Position numbers and translations under genes: made by a program
The notes under the pieces: generated by a model
Seen by the model: only the letters and a program-made list of their open reading frames with translations
Database searches by the model: none
Told to the model about the DNA's origin: nothing
Part shown: piece by piece, positions 1-6,234 of the stretch
Layout of the letters: the number at the start of each line of letters is the position of its first letter
How positions within the stretch are numbered: the first letter of the stretch is position 1
Origin: Propionibacteriaceae bacterium
Lineage (GTDB): Bacteria; Actinomycetota; Actinomycetes; Propionibacteriales; Propionibacteriaceae
Direction: 5' to 3'
NCBI GenBank assembly: GCA_031254155.1
Contig: JAIRVA010000168.1
Span: 1-18,626 of the forward strand
DNA length: 18,626 bases

Positions 1-81
1 CGGATCTCTCCGTCGGCGCCCGAGGCCACCCCGGCCGCCGCGACCACGACCGCGCCCAAGGCGGGCGTCAAGGCCCATTAG
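1..81 (+). CDS. opcA: C-terminal end of a protein, probably OpcA (glucose-6-phosphate dehydrogenase assembly protein)
   Basis: An open frame enters from the left edge and ends at a TAG (79-81). Only 26 codons are visible. They encode a low-complexity tail rich in Ala, Thr and Pro that ends Lys-Ala-His, so nothing in these residues identifies a family. The name comes from context: in actinobacteria the pentose-phosphate genes zwf, opcA and pgl are usually consecutive, and a phosphogluconolactonase-like gene follows on the same strand. OpcA is a partner of glucose-6-phosphate dehydrogenase in these bacteria. The frame stays open after the TAG into the next gene, so the two genes share a reading frame separated by a single amber codon. 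The identity is an inference; the existence of a coding tail is moderately supported. Confidence 0.45.
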   Translation, partial: RISPSAPEATPAAATTTAPKAGVKAH

Positions 82-103
82 GCCACGTCGCCGTTAGCAC
101 ACC

Positions 104-130
104 GAGGGGTCCGGGTTTCCCGGGCCCCTC
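104..130 (+). terminator. Strong stem-loop between the opcA-like tail and the pgl-like gene
   Basis: Positions 104-115 (GAGGGGTCCGGG) pair with 119-130 (CCCGGGCCCCTC), giving a 12-bp stem with one G:U pair and a 3-nt TTT loop. No T-tract follows (the sequence goes on GCGCTATCC), so it is either a U-less terminator, of a kind often predicted in actinobacteria, or a processing or stability element in an opcA-pgl transcript. The hairpin itself is seen directly; its function is inferred. Confidence 0.55.
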
Positions 131-204
131 GCGCTATCCCCGTCGAACAGCGTATGATGTCAGCGTTGTGTCGATTTGGGGCGGGGTATGACAAAGGAAG
201 CAAG

Positions 205-936
205 ATGACGCCGCAACGTCTGCTCAGGTTCGAGGACCGTCCGAGCCTCGTGGCTCGGACCGCCGCGCTCCTGCTTGACGATCTGTGTGTCCGGCAGGCG
301 CGGAACGGCTCCGTCAGCCTGTGCCTGACGGGCGGTACGCTGGCCAACGAGGTGTACGACGAGGTCGCGGTCCGCCTCAGCAATTCGCCTCTGCGCGCGG
401 GCGATCTCCACCTGTGGTGGAACTGGGACTACTTCATCGCGACTGACAACCCCGACCGCAACTCGCTCCAGGCACTCAGCCGGCTCGGGGGTGCGCTCAC
501 GCTTGACCCGGCGAAGATCCACCCCATCCCCTCGTCGTCGGTGTCATCGGACCCCGAGGCCGCCGCCGCCCAGTACGCCCAGGACCTGGCCGAGAATGCC
601 CCCATCGATCTGTGCCTGCTGGAGCTGAGCCCGTTGGGCGGTGTCGCCGGGATCTTCCCCAGCCACCTCGACCCGCCCACCGCCGCCGTCGCCGCCGGCA
701 TCACCGACGCTCCCCTCCCCTACCCCGAACTGGTGACCCTGACCCGGGCCGGCCTCAACGCGTGTCGCGAGATCTGGATCCTCGCCGCCGGTGAGACCAT
801 TGCCCCTGCTCTGGGCCCGGTTCTCCACCACGACCTCGCCCTGCCAGCGAGCCACCTGACAGGGGCGGAGACCCTGCTGTGGCTGGCGGACACCGCGGCG
901 CTCGCCGCCGTACCCTTCCATCGTTGTACCCTGTGA
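205..936 (+). CDS. 6-phosphogluconolactonase-like protein with degenerate active site (probable pseudoenzyme)
   Basis: The 243-residue product has the length and strand pattern of the 6-phosphogluconolactonase (DevB/NagB-like) family, which hydrolyses 6-phosphogluconolactone in the oxidative pentose phosphate pathway in the cytosol. Framework segments are kept: LTGG at 41-44, the HLWW strand at 69-72, DPDRN-like PDRN at 83-86, the DLCLL strand at 135-139, IFP at 150-152 and the VTLT/REIWIL strands at 177-193. The signature motifs are not kept. The family's W-G-D-E-R-[FY]-V-P reads W-N-W-D-Y-F-I-A (72-79); G-M-G-P-[DE]-G-H, which holds the catalytic His, reads E-L-S-P-L-G-G (140-146); and the late G-x-x-K-A reads G-E-T-I-A (196-200). 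The start at 205 is chosen for AAAGGAAG at 193-200; an in-frame ATG at 154 has no such site. The family is fairly sure. Loss of lactonase activity is inferred from the missing residues, and a structural or regulatory role next to opcA is possible. Confidence 0.85.
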   Translation: MTPQRLLRFEDRPSLVARTAALLLDDLCVRQARNGSVSLCLTGGTLANEVYDEVAVRLSNSPLRAGDLHLWWNWDYFIATDNPDRNSLQALSRLGGALTLDPAKIHPIPSSSVSSDPEAAAAQYAQDLAENAPIDLCLLELSPLGGVAGIFPSHLDPPTAAVAAGITDAPLPYPELVTLTRAGLNACREIWILAAGETIAPALGPVLHHDLALPASHLTGAETLLWLADTAALAAVPFHRCTL

Positions 937-984
937 GGTCGTGAGGAAACGGCGTGGAATTGGTGTTTTCTGGCCCGGCGTGTT

Positions 985-1010
985 ATATCATTTGCATATC
1001 ACACTATAAT
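985..1010 (+). promoter_or_regulatory. Promoter and candidate operator of the CopG-type gene
   Basis: A consensus TATAAT lies at 1005-1010, in an AT-rich island unlike the surrounding DNA. About 25 nt downstream comes GAGGAGG (1021-1027) and then the GTG start at 1036, so transcription would begin near 1017. Just upstream, ATATCA occurs twice (985-990 and 996-1001), 11 bp apart, about one helical turn. Such spacing suits a ribbon-helix-helix repressor, so autoregulation by the encoded protein is a reasonable guess. No convincing -35 hexamer is seen. Confidence 0.55.
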
Positions 1011-1035
1011 CACTGGCAAAGAGGAGGCGCCTGAC

Positions 1036-1257
1036 GTGGCAACTGATCCGAAAAACGAGGCTGTGGGTGAGGAGACCCACCTGTACCATTACGCGCAACG
1101 CCCAAAAAAACAGGTGACACTGCGCCTGGATCTCGACAACATCGCCTATTTCAAGGCCCTGGCGAAAGAGACCGGCATCGCATATCAGCCACTCATCAAC
1201 ATGTACCTGGCCGACTGCGCCACCGCGGGTCGCAAACTGTCACTCACCTGGGCGTAA
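1036..1257 (+). CDS. CopG/BrnA-type antitoxin-like protein (orphan)
   Basis: The product has 73 residues. Residues 24-60 read like the ribbon-helix-helix core of CopG-type antitoxins: a basic lead-in (RPKKQ), the short strand VTLRLD, then helix A containing FKALAKETGIAYQ and helix B beginning PLINMYL. The F-K-x-x-A-x-x-x-G-I-x-Y-Q-x-L-I pattern is typical of the CopG_antitoxin family. The GTG start is set by GAGGAGG 8 nt upstream. Such proteins bind DNA as dimers and neutralise a toxin encoded next to them, but the neighbours here are a pgl-like gene and convergent rbpA, neither a toxin, and no small toxin frame is evident. A run of seven A at 1104-1110 and the AT-rich upstream region suggest acquisition from elsewhere. 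It may be a free-standing regulator, a remnant of a lost toxin-antitoxin pair, or partner to a distant toxin. Confidence 0.75.
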   Translation: MATDPKNEAVGEETHLYHYAQRPKKQVTLRLDLDNIAYFKALAKETGIAYQPLINMYLADCATAGRKLSLTWA

Positions 1258-1276
1258 ACGCCCACACCCACGAAGC

Positions 1277-1633
1277 CTAGTAGATGGCTTCTCCGGCGGC
1301 CCGGCGCGCCCGCAAGTCGTCCAGCGCCTCGGTGAGAATGTCTTGCGCCTCGCCGTCGGTCCGGCGTTCCTTGACGTACGCGAGGTGCGTCTTGTACGGC
1401 AGGATGTGTGGCGGGGGCGGTGGATTCTCGGAGTCGGTGTTCGCGGGCAAGCCGCAACGCGGGCAGTCCCACTCGCGTGGATAGTCCGCGCCGACGGCGA
1501 ATGCCTGACGCGTTTCGTGCCCGTTGGCACAAAAATACGAGACGTAGATGCGGGGGGCGGAATCGCCCCGTTCGGCTTCGCCCATCGGGCCAGCGCCCAC
1601 TCGGCTACCCCGAATTGCACTTCCTACAGCCAT
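1277..1633 (-). CDS. rbpA: RNA polymerase-binding protein RbpA
   Basis: The 118-residue product matches RbpA, an actinobacterial factor that binds RNA polymerase and the principal sigma factor and stabilises the open promoter complex. The N-terminal tail has SAIRGSRVGAGPMGEAERG (5-23). The core zinc-binding fold has Cys35, His39, Cys57 and Cys60 (CANGH and CPRC), so the full Cys/His set found in Streptomyces-type RbpA is present. A proline run (71-75) leads into the basic linker and sigma-interaction helix, with KTHLAYVKERR at 81-91. The ATG has an AAAGGCAGG-like site upstream. It starts 16 nt after the secG stop, so the two are probably co-transcribed. It ends in TAG and runs towards the antitoxin-like gene, with only 19 nt between the two stop codons. 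Length and motifs are normal for the family. Confidence 0.95.
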   Translation of the reverse strand: MAVGSAIRGSRVGAGPMGEAERGDSAPRIYVSYFCANGHETRQAFAVGADYPREWDCPRCGLPANTDSENPPPPPHILPYKTHLAYVKERRTDGEAQDILTEALDDLRARRAAGEAIY

Positions 1634-1649
1634 CGAGTACCTGCCTTTC

Positions 1650-1931
1650 TTACGCAGCTACCGGCGTTACCCTCCAGAGCAGGAGCAAAGCTATGATGCA
1701 CGCCAACCACACCAAGCCGACGATCACGGTGATGCGATCAAGGTTGCGTTCCGCAATCGACGCGCCGCCGAAGGCCGTGGACATGCCGCCGCCGAACAGG
1801 TCCGACATGCCGCCACCCCGGCTCTTGTGTACCAGGATCGCCAGTGTGAGCAGCAAACTGGTAATAATGAGGATGATTGACAAAGCAATAATGGGGCCTG
1901 TCATCGTGGCGAGCGGCGTCAAAAAAGTCAC
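1650..1931 (-). CDS. secG: Preprotein translocase subunit SecG
   Basis: This is a small membrane protein of 93 residues with two hydrophobic segments, about residues 12-34 and 67-86. Between them lies the glycine-rich cytoplasmic loop with GGGMSDLFGGGM, the hallmark of SecG. SecG is the non-essential partner of SecYE in the export channel. The start is taken as the GTG at 1931 because TAAGAT lies exactly 6 nt before it, as expected of a leaderless mRNA. The alternative ATG at 1904, which would give 84 residues and a more usual length, has no clear ribosome-binding site. Its place between tpiA and rbpA follows the common actinobacterial order tpiA-secG. It is separated from tpiA by a terminator. 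Confidence 0.93.
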   Translation of the reverse strand: MTFLTPLATMTGPIIALSIILIITSLLLTLAILVHKSRGGGMSDLFGGGMSTAFGGASIAERNLDRITVIVGLVWLACIIALLLLWRVTPVAA

Positions 1932-1937
1932 CCGTAC

Positions 1938-1943
1938 ATCTTA
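1938..1943 (-). promoter_or_regulatory. -10 element of secG-rbpA, leaderless geometry
   Basis: On the minus strand TAAGAT is followed by six bases (GTACGG) and the GTG start of secG. The transcript would begin at or next to the start codon. No convincing -35 element is visible; the region upstream is the tpiA terminator hairpin. Confidence 0.5.
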
Positions 1944-1961
1944 GCTCATCCCGCCAAACGA

Positions 1962-1996
1962 TGGAAGCCCCGGCCAACCAGCGGCCGGGGCTTCCA
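1962..1996 (-). terminator. Terminator hairpin downstream of tpiA
   Basis: TGGAAGCCCCGGCC (1962-1975) is perfectly complementary to GGCCGGGGCTTCCA (1983-1996), giving a 14-bp stem with a 7-nt loop. Read on the minus strand it starts 9 nt after the tpiA stop and is followed by TCGTTTGG, a modest T-rich tail. It probably ends the gap-pgk-tpiA transcript before the separate secG promoter. Confidence 0.75.
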
Positions 1997-2005
1997 CCCG
2001 AGGAC

Positions 2006-2788
2006 TCACCTGGCGTAGAAGGTCACAATCCGGGCGAACTCCTGCGGATCGAGCGAGGCCCCGCCCACGAGCGCGCCGTCGACATCGGGCTCCGCCATGA
2101 TATCAACGACGTTCGACGACTTGACCGAGCCGCCGTACTGGATCCGGACGCTGGCCGCGGCTGTCGGCCCGCACAGTTCCCCGACGCGGGTCCGGATGGC
2201 GCCACAGACCTCCTGGGCGTCCGCCGGGGTCGCGACCTCACCCGTCCCGATGGCCCACACGGGCTCGTACGCGATGACAAGCGCACCGACCTGCTCTGGC
2301 GTGAGGCCGGCCAGCACGCCGTCGGTCTGCGCCAGGACGAAGGGGACGTGCGTCCCGGCCTGGCGGATGTCCAGCTTCTCCCCCACGCAGATGATGGGGG
2401 TCATGCCGTGGGTGATGACCTGCTTGGCCTTGGCGTTGATGAGCTCGTCGGTCTCGCCGTGGAACTCCCGGCGCTCGGAATGCCCGACCACGACGTACGC
2501 GCAGTTGAGCTTGGCGAGCATCGGGGCCGACACCTCACCGGTGTAGGCGCCCGACTAGTGGACCGAGACGTCCTGCGCCCCGAAGGTGATCGGGAGCTTG
2601 TCGCCCTCGATCAGGTTCTGGACGGTGCGGATGTCGGTGAACGGTACGATGACCGCCGCCTCGGACTTCTCTTTCTCGTAGTGGAAGTCCGCCAACGACC
2701 ACGCGAGCTTCTGGACCACGCCAGTCGCCTCGACGTGGTTGAGGTTCATCTTCCAGTTACCAGCCATCAGTGGTACGCGCGTCATCAT
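2006..2788 (-). pseudogene. tpiA: Triosephosphate isomerase gene interrupted by an in-frame amber codon
   Basis: Apart from one codon this is a full 260-residue triosephosphate isomerase, the glycolytic enzyme interconverting dihydroxyacetone phosphate and glyceraldehyde 3-phosphate. Catalytic Lys13 (AGNWKMN), His103 (VVGHSERR) and Glu175 (AYEPVWAIGTG) are all present, as are the phosphate-binding loop GGSV and the late GGASL. Codon 78 (2555-2557) is TAG, giving DVSVH-stop-SGAYTGEVS, where relatives have Glu or Asp; GAG to TAG would be one base change. The frame is identical on both sides, so this is a nonsense change and not a frameshift. Without readthrough the 77-residue product lacks His and Glu and cannot work. 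The ATG overlaps the pgk stop as ATGA, so translation is coupled. Alternatives are a base-call error, a recent null allele with another tpiA elsewhere, or amber suppression. The gene identity is certain; the functional state is open. Confidence 0.9.
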
Positions 2789-3999
2789 GCCTCCTCTAGA
2801 ACCGCGAGCCCCGGCAGGGTCTTGCCTTCAAGAAACTCCAGCGAGGCGCCGCCGCCCGTGGAGATGTGGCCGAAGCTGGCCTCGTCGAAACCGAACGCGC
2901 GGACGGCCGCCGCGGAATCCCCGCCGCCGACGACACTGAAGGCCGCCGACCCGGCGAGGGCCCCTGCCACCGCCTTGGTCCCGGCCGACAGTTCGGCGAT
3001 CTCGGAGATCCCCATCGGCCCGTTCCAGAAGACCGTCTTCGCCGCCGCGATCTCGGCCGCGTAGAGCGCCGCCGTCTCGGGCCCGATGTCGGCCGCTTCC
3101 TTGTCGGCGGGGATCGCGGTCGTGGGGACGATCGCCACCTCGCCGTTCAGCACCCGGCCCCCGAAGTCGATGTCCGCCGGGTCAGCCACCCGCGCGTCGA
3201 CCGGCAGCAGGATCCGCTTGCCCGTCGCCTTCGCCTGCTCGAGGTACCCCGCGCAGGCCGCGATCTTCGTCTCGTCGAGCAACGAGCGGCCGACCTCCAA
3301 ACCCTCCGCCTTCAAGAAGGTGTACGCCATGCCGCCGCCGATGATCAGCGTGTCGGCCACGGCCAGGAGGTTGTCGATCACGGCGAGTTTGTCGGCGACC
3401 TTCGCGCCGCCGAGGACGACGACGTACGGGCGCTCGGGGTGGACCGTGAGCTTCTTGAGTACGGTCACCTCACGTTCGACGAGGTAGCCCGCGTACGCCG
3501 GGAGCAGTTTCGCCACGTCGTAAACGGAGGCCTGCTTACGGTGGACGACGCCGAAACCGTCGGAGACGAAAATGTCGCCGAACCCGGCGTACCGCGCGGC
3601 CAGGGCCTCGCGCTCGGCGTCGGCCTTGGACGCCTCGCCCGGCTCGAACCGGACGTTCTCCAGCAGGGCCACGTCGCCGTCCGCCAGCGCGGCCACAGTG
3701 GCCTGCGCGGACGCCCCCACGACATCGGCGGCCAGCGCCACCGGGACCCCCAGCAACTCGCCCAGCCGCTTCGCCACGGGGGCCAGCGAGTACTTCGGGT
3801 TGGCCTCTCCCTCGGGCCGGCCGAGGTGGGCCATGATGACGAGCTTCGCGCCCCGGGCGCGCAGCGCCGTGAGCGTGGGCAGCGCGGCCCGGATCCGCCC
3901 GTCGTCGGTGATTTCCTCACCCTTCAGCGGTACGTTGAAGTCGCAGCGGATGAGGACCCTCTTCCCCGCGACGTCCGTCAGTTCATCGATTGACTTCAT
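2785..3999 (-). CDS. pgk: Phosphoglycerate kinase
   Basis: The 404-residue product is a complete phosphoglycerate kinase, transferring phosphate from 1,3-bisphosphoglycerate to ADP in glycolysis. Visible motifs are RVLIRCDFNVPL (14-25, substrate side), HLGRPEG with the second basic patch, VVHRKQASVYD, VLGGAKVADK, FWNGPMG, and the C-terminal nucleotide-site loops GGGDS (about 358-362) and STGGGAS (about 380-386). The ATG at 3999 has GGAAAG about 7 nt upstream. The stop overlaps the start of tpiA by ATGA, so the two are translationally coupled. An 88-nt spacer with a 14-bp tandem repeat separates it from gap, which it probably follows on one transcript. Length and motifs are normal. Confidence 0.98.
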   Translation of the reverse strand: MKSIDELTDVAGKRVLIRCDFNVPLKGEEITDDGRIRAALPTLTALRARGAKLVIMAHLGRPEGEANPKYSLAPVAKRLGELLGVPVALAADVVGASAQATVAALADGDVALLENVRFEPGEASKADAEREALAARYAGFGDIFVSDGFGVVHRKQASVYDVAKLLPAYAGYLVEREVTVLKKLTVHPERPYVVVLGGAKVADKLAVIDNLLAVADTLIIGGGMAYTFLKAEGLEVGRSLLDETKIAACAGYLEQAKATGKRILLPVDARVADPADIDFGGRVLNGEVAIVPTTAIPADKEAADIGPETAALYAAEIAAAKTVFWNGPMGISEIAELSAGTKAVAGALAGSAAFSVVGGGDSAAAVRAFGFDEASFGHISTGGGASLEFLEGKTLPGLAVLEEA

Positions 4000-4024
4000 G
4001 GATCACTTTCCTGTCCGACAAGGA

Positions 4025-4055
4025 CGCGGGGCGAGCCACACCGACCCACCCCGCG
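4025..4055 (-). other. Weak stem-loop in the gap-pgk spacer
   Basis: CGCGGGG (4025-4031) can pair with CCCCGCG (4049-4055) across a 17-nt loop. Together with the adjacent repeat it fills most of the spacer. It could adjust the relative amounts of gap and pgk mRNA, but nothing beyond the pairing is seen, and there is no T-tract. Confidence 0.3.
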
Positions 4056-4060
4056 CCTTA

Positions 4061-4086
4061 GTCTAGTTGACTGTGTCTAGTTGACT
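4061..4086 (-). repeat. Tandem 14-bp direct repeat next to the gap stop codon
   Basis: GTCTAGTTGACT occurs at 4061-4072 and again at 4075-4086, separated by GT, so the period is 14 bp. The second copy ends 2 nt before the gap stop codon (4088-4090). Both copies carry CTAG, a tetramer that is usually scarce in bacterial DNA. It may be a slippage duplication or a paired protein or RNA site; the sequence does not decide. Confidence 0.75.
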
Positions 4087-4087
4087 C

Positions 4088-5092
4088 TCAGAACTTCGAC
4101 CCGACGAGGACGGTCAGGTCCACGAGGCGGTTCGAATAACCCCACTCGTTGTCGTACCACGACACGACCTTGACCTGGTTGCCGATGACCTTGGTCAACG
4201 GCGCGTCAAAGATCGACGAGGCCGGGTAGGTCTCGATGTCCTTGGAGACGATGGGATCGTCGTTGTACTCCAGGATGCCCTTGAGCGGGCCCTCCGCCGC
4301 CGCCTTGACGATGGCGTTGATCTCCTCGACCGTGGTGTCGCGCGGCGCCTCGAAGGTGAGGTCGGTCACGGAACCCGTCGGCGTGGGCACGCGCAGCGCG
4401 TACCCGTCCAGCTTGCCCTTGAGCTGGGGCAGGACGAGGGCGACGGCCTTCGCGGCGCCGGTCGTGGTCGGGACGATGTTGAGCGCGGCGGCGCGGGCGC
4501 GGCGCAGGTCCGAGTGCGGCGCGTCCTGCAGGTTCTGGTCCTGCGTGTAGGCGTGGATTGTGGTCATGAGGCCCTTGACGATGCCGATGCCGTCATCCAG
4601 CGCCTTGGCGAGGGGTGCCAGGCAGTTCGTGGTGCAGGAAGCGTTCGAGATGATGTTGTGCTGCGCCGGGTCGTACAGGGAGTCGTTGACGCCCATGACG
4701 ATGGTGATGTCCTCGTTCGTCGCCGGGGCGGAGATCAGGACCTTCTTGGCGCCGGCCGCCAGGTGAGCCTTGGCCTTCGCGGCATCCGTGAAGAAGCCGG
4801 TCGACTCGATCACGATGTCCACACCCAGCTCGCCCCAGGGCAGGTTGGCGGGATCGCGCTCGGCGAAGGCTTTGATCTCCTTGCCGTTGACGTACAGAGC
4901 GTTGTCATCGTACGTGACGGTCCCGGGGAAACGCCCGAGGATCGAGTCGTACTTCAGCAGGTGGGCCAGCGTGTGATTGTCGGTGAGGTCGTTGACAGCG
5001 ACCACATCGAGGTCCGCGCCAGCCGCGATCAGGGCGCGGAAGTAGTTGCGCCCGATCCGACCAAAACCATTAATTCCAACCTTGACGGTCAT
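4088..5092 (-). CDS. gap: Glyceraldehyde-3-phosphate dehydrogenase, NAD-type
   Basis: The 334-residue product is a complete GapA-type dehydrogenase that oxidises glyceraldehyde 3-phosphate to 1,3-bisphosphoglycerate. The nucleotide-binding motif GINGFGRIG is at 6-14 and Asp35 follows at the end of beta-2, the usual sign of NAD rather than NADP preference. The catalytic Cys153 lies in ASCTTNC and the base His180 in TTIHAYT. The C-terminal SWYDNEWGYSNR is intact. The start is firm: CAAAGGAG precedes the ATG by about 6 nt. A 127-nt gap to whiA contains a probable -10 element and small inverted repeats, so gap-pgk-tpiA may have its own promoter while also being reached by transcripts from rapZ-yvcK-whiA. 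Confidence 0.98.
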   Translation of the reverse strand: MTVKVGINGFGRIGRNYFRALIAAGADLDVVAVNDLTDNHTLAHLLKYDSILGRFPGTVTYDDNALYVNGKEIKAFAERDPANLPWGELGVDIVIESTGFFTDAAKAKAHLAAGAKKVLISAPATNEDITIVMGVNDSLYDPAQHNIISNASCTTNCLAPLAKALDDGIGIVKGLMTTIHAYTQDQNLQDAPHSDLRRARAAALNIVPTTTGAAKAVALVLPQLKGKLDGYALRVPTPTGSVTDLTFEAPRDTTVEEINAIVKAAAEGPLKGILEYNDDPIVSKDIETYPASSIFDAPLTKVIGNQVKVVSWYDNEWGYSNRLVDLTVLVGSKF

Positions 5093-5115
5093 GGATCTCC
5101 TTTGTTGTTTCTTCA

Positions 5116-5132
5116 GCGCGATCGACTCGCGC
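5116..5132 (-). other. Small hairpin in the gap leader
   Basis: GCGCGA (5116-5121) pairs with TCGCGC (5127-5132) across a 5-nt loop in the presumed untranslated leader of gap, 17 nt upstream of the AAAGGAG site. It may influence leader stability; the evidence is only the pairing. Confidence 0.3.
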
Positions 5133-5144
5133 CCCGAGATAAGG

Positions 5145-5169
5145 GCAGGCAGTAACCTGCTGCACTATA
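5145..5169 (-). promoter_or_regulatory. Probable gap promoter (-10) with a small inverted repeat
   Basis: On the minus strand TATAGT (5164-5169) could serve as a -10 hexamer, giving a leader of about 65 nt before the gap ATG. Immediately downstream, over the expected start of transcription, GCAGG and CCTGC (5145-5149 and 5156-5160) form a short inverted repeat that could be an operator. No good -35 hexamer is evident. Confidence 0.4.
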
Positions 5170-5219
5170 GCCTACTCAAATTTTGTCCCCGGCGGGAGTC
5201 GCGACACTGCAAGTCCAAC

Positions 5220-6203
5220 TTAATCGTTGTCGTCGTCCGGGCCCAGGCCGACATCTGTATTGTCGATACTGAGTTCCTGGGCCCGCTTGTCGGCGAGGGC
5301 GAGCAGACGCCGGATTCGCCCGGCGATAGCGTCCTTTGTCAACGGCGGCTCGTGCAACCCGCCCAACTCCTCCAGACTCGCCTGCTGGTGGGCGATGCGG
5401 AGTTGGCCGGCCGCCCGCAGGTGTTCGGGCACATCGTCTCCCAGAATCTCGAACGCCCTGCTCACACGTGCACTGGCCGTCACCGCGGCGCGGGCCGACC
5501 GGCGCAGGTTGGCGTCGTCGAAGTTGGCCAGCCGGTTGGCGGAGGCCCGGACCTCCCGGCGCAGCCGGCGTTCCTCCCATTTCAGCCGCGCCTCGTGGGC
5601 GCCCATCTTGGTGAGCATGACCGCGATGGCCTCGCCGTCGCGGATGACGACCCGCTCGACGCCCCGGACTTCCCGGACCTTGGCCATGACGCCCAGCCGC
5701 CGCGCGGCGCCGACGAGCGCCATGGCGGCCTCGTGGCTGGGGGCGGTGATCTCCATCGCCATGGACCGGCCCGGCTCGGTCAGGCAGCCGTGGGCGAGGA
5801 AGGCCCCGCGCCACATGGCGACCGCGTCGCACATCCCGCCACCGACAATACCGGCGGGCAACCCCCGGACCGGGCGGCCCTGGGCGTTGATGAGCCCGCT
5901 CAGCCGGGCGATGGCCGGGCCGTCTTTGACCAGGCGGACAAGGTACCGGGTGCCGCGGCGCAGGCCAGAACCCCGGACGGTGATGAGTTCGCTGGTCAGC
6001 CCGAAAACCTCGGTGATCGCGATCCGCAGCCGCCGGGCCACCGCGCCCGTGTCGAACTCGGCCTCGACCATGATGTTGCCCCCGCCGGTCAGGTGGAGAC
6101 CACCGGCGTACCGCAGCATCGTCGCAGCCTCGGCGCGACGACAGCAGAACTTGGCTACCGGCAGTACCGCCAGTTCCGCCTTCACGTCCGGAGTCAATGC
6201 CAT
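5220..6203 (-). CDS. whiA: WhiA, DNA-binding transcription factor
   Basis: The 327-residue product matches WhiA, which combines an N-terminal LAGLIDADG homing-endonuclease-like domain with a C-terminal helix-turn-helix. In actinobacteria it works with WhiB in sporulation or cell-division control. Family features are the start MALTPDVKAEL, the CCRRAEAATMLRYAGGLHL segment, RGAFLAHGCLTEPGRS in the middle, FDDANLRR, and the C-terminal ASLEELGGLHEPPLTKDAIAGRIRRL helix-turn-helix region. The tail is acidic. I chose ATG 6203 rather than 6227 because the protein then starts exactly as the family does and GAGAAAG lies about 7 nt upstream. It follows yvcK by 31 nt, as in most Gram-positive genomes, and probably shares its transcript. 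Confidence 0.95.
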   Translation of the reverse strand: MALTPDVKAELAVLPVAKFCCRRAEAATMLRYAGGLHLTGGGNIMVEAEFDTGAVARRLRIAITEVFGLTSELITVRGSGLRRGTRYLVRLVKDGPAIARLSGLINAQGRPVRGLPAGIVGGGMCDAVAMWRGAFLAHGCLTEPGRSMAMEITAPSHEAAMALVGAARRLGVMAKVREVRGVERVVIRDGEAIAVMLTKMGAHEARLKWEERRLRREVRASANRLANFDDANLRRSARAAVTASARVSRAFEILGDDVPEHLRAAGQLRIAHQQASLEELGGLHEPPLTKDAIAGRIRRLLALADKRAQELSIDNTDVGLGPDDDND

Positions 6204-6234
6204 GGGACCACTTTCTCGTACCACCATTCCCGGT

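Noticed and set aside
1250..1263. GGGCGTAAACGCCC as a terminator of the antitoxin-like gene
   Set aside because: The stem is at most 6 bp, has a 2-4 nt loop and spans the stop codon; too weak to call.
2555..2557. General reassignment of UAG to an amino acid as an explanation for the tpiA amber
   Set aside because: TAG is the natural end of rbpA, terC, uvrB, coaE and rpsA at the positions expected for full-length proteins, so UAG works as a stop in this genome.
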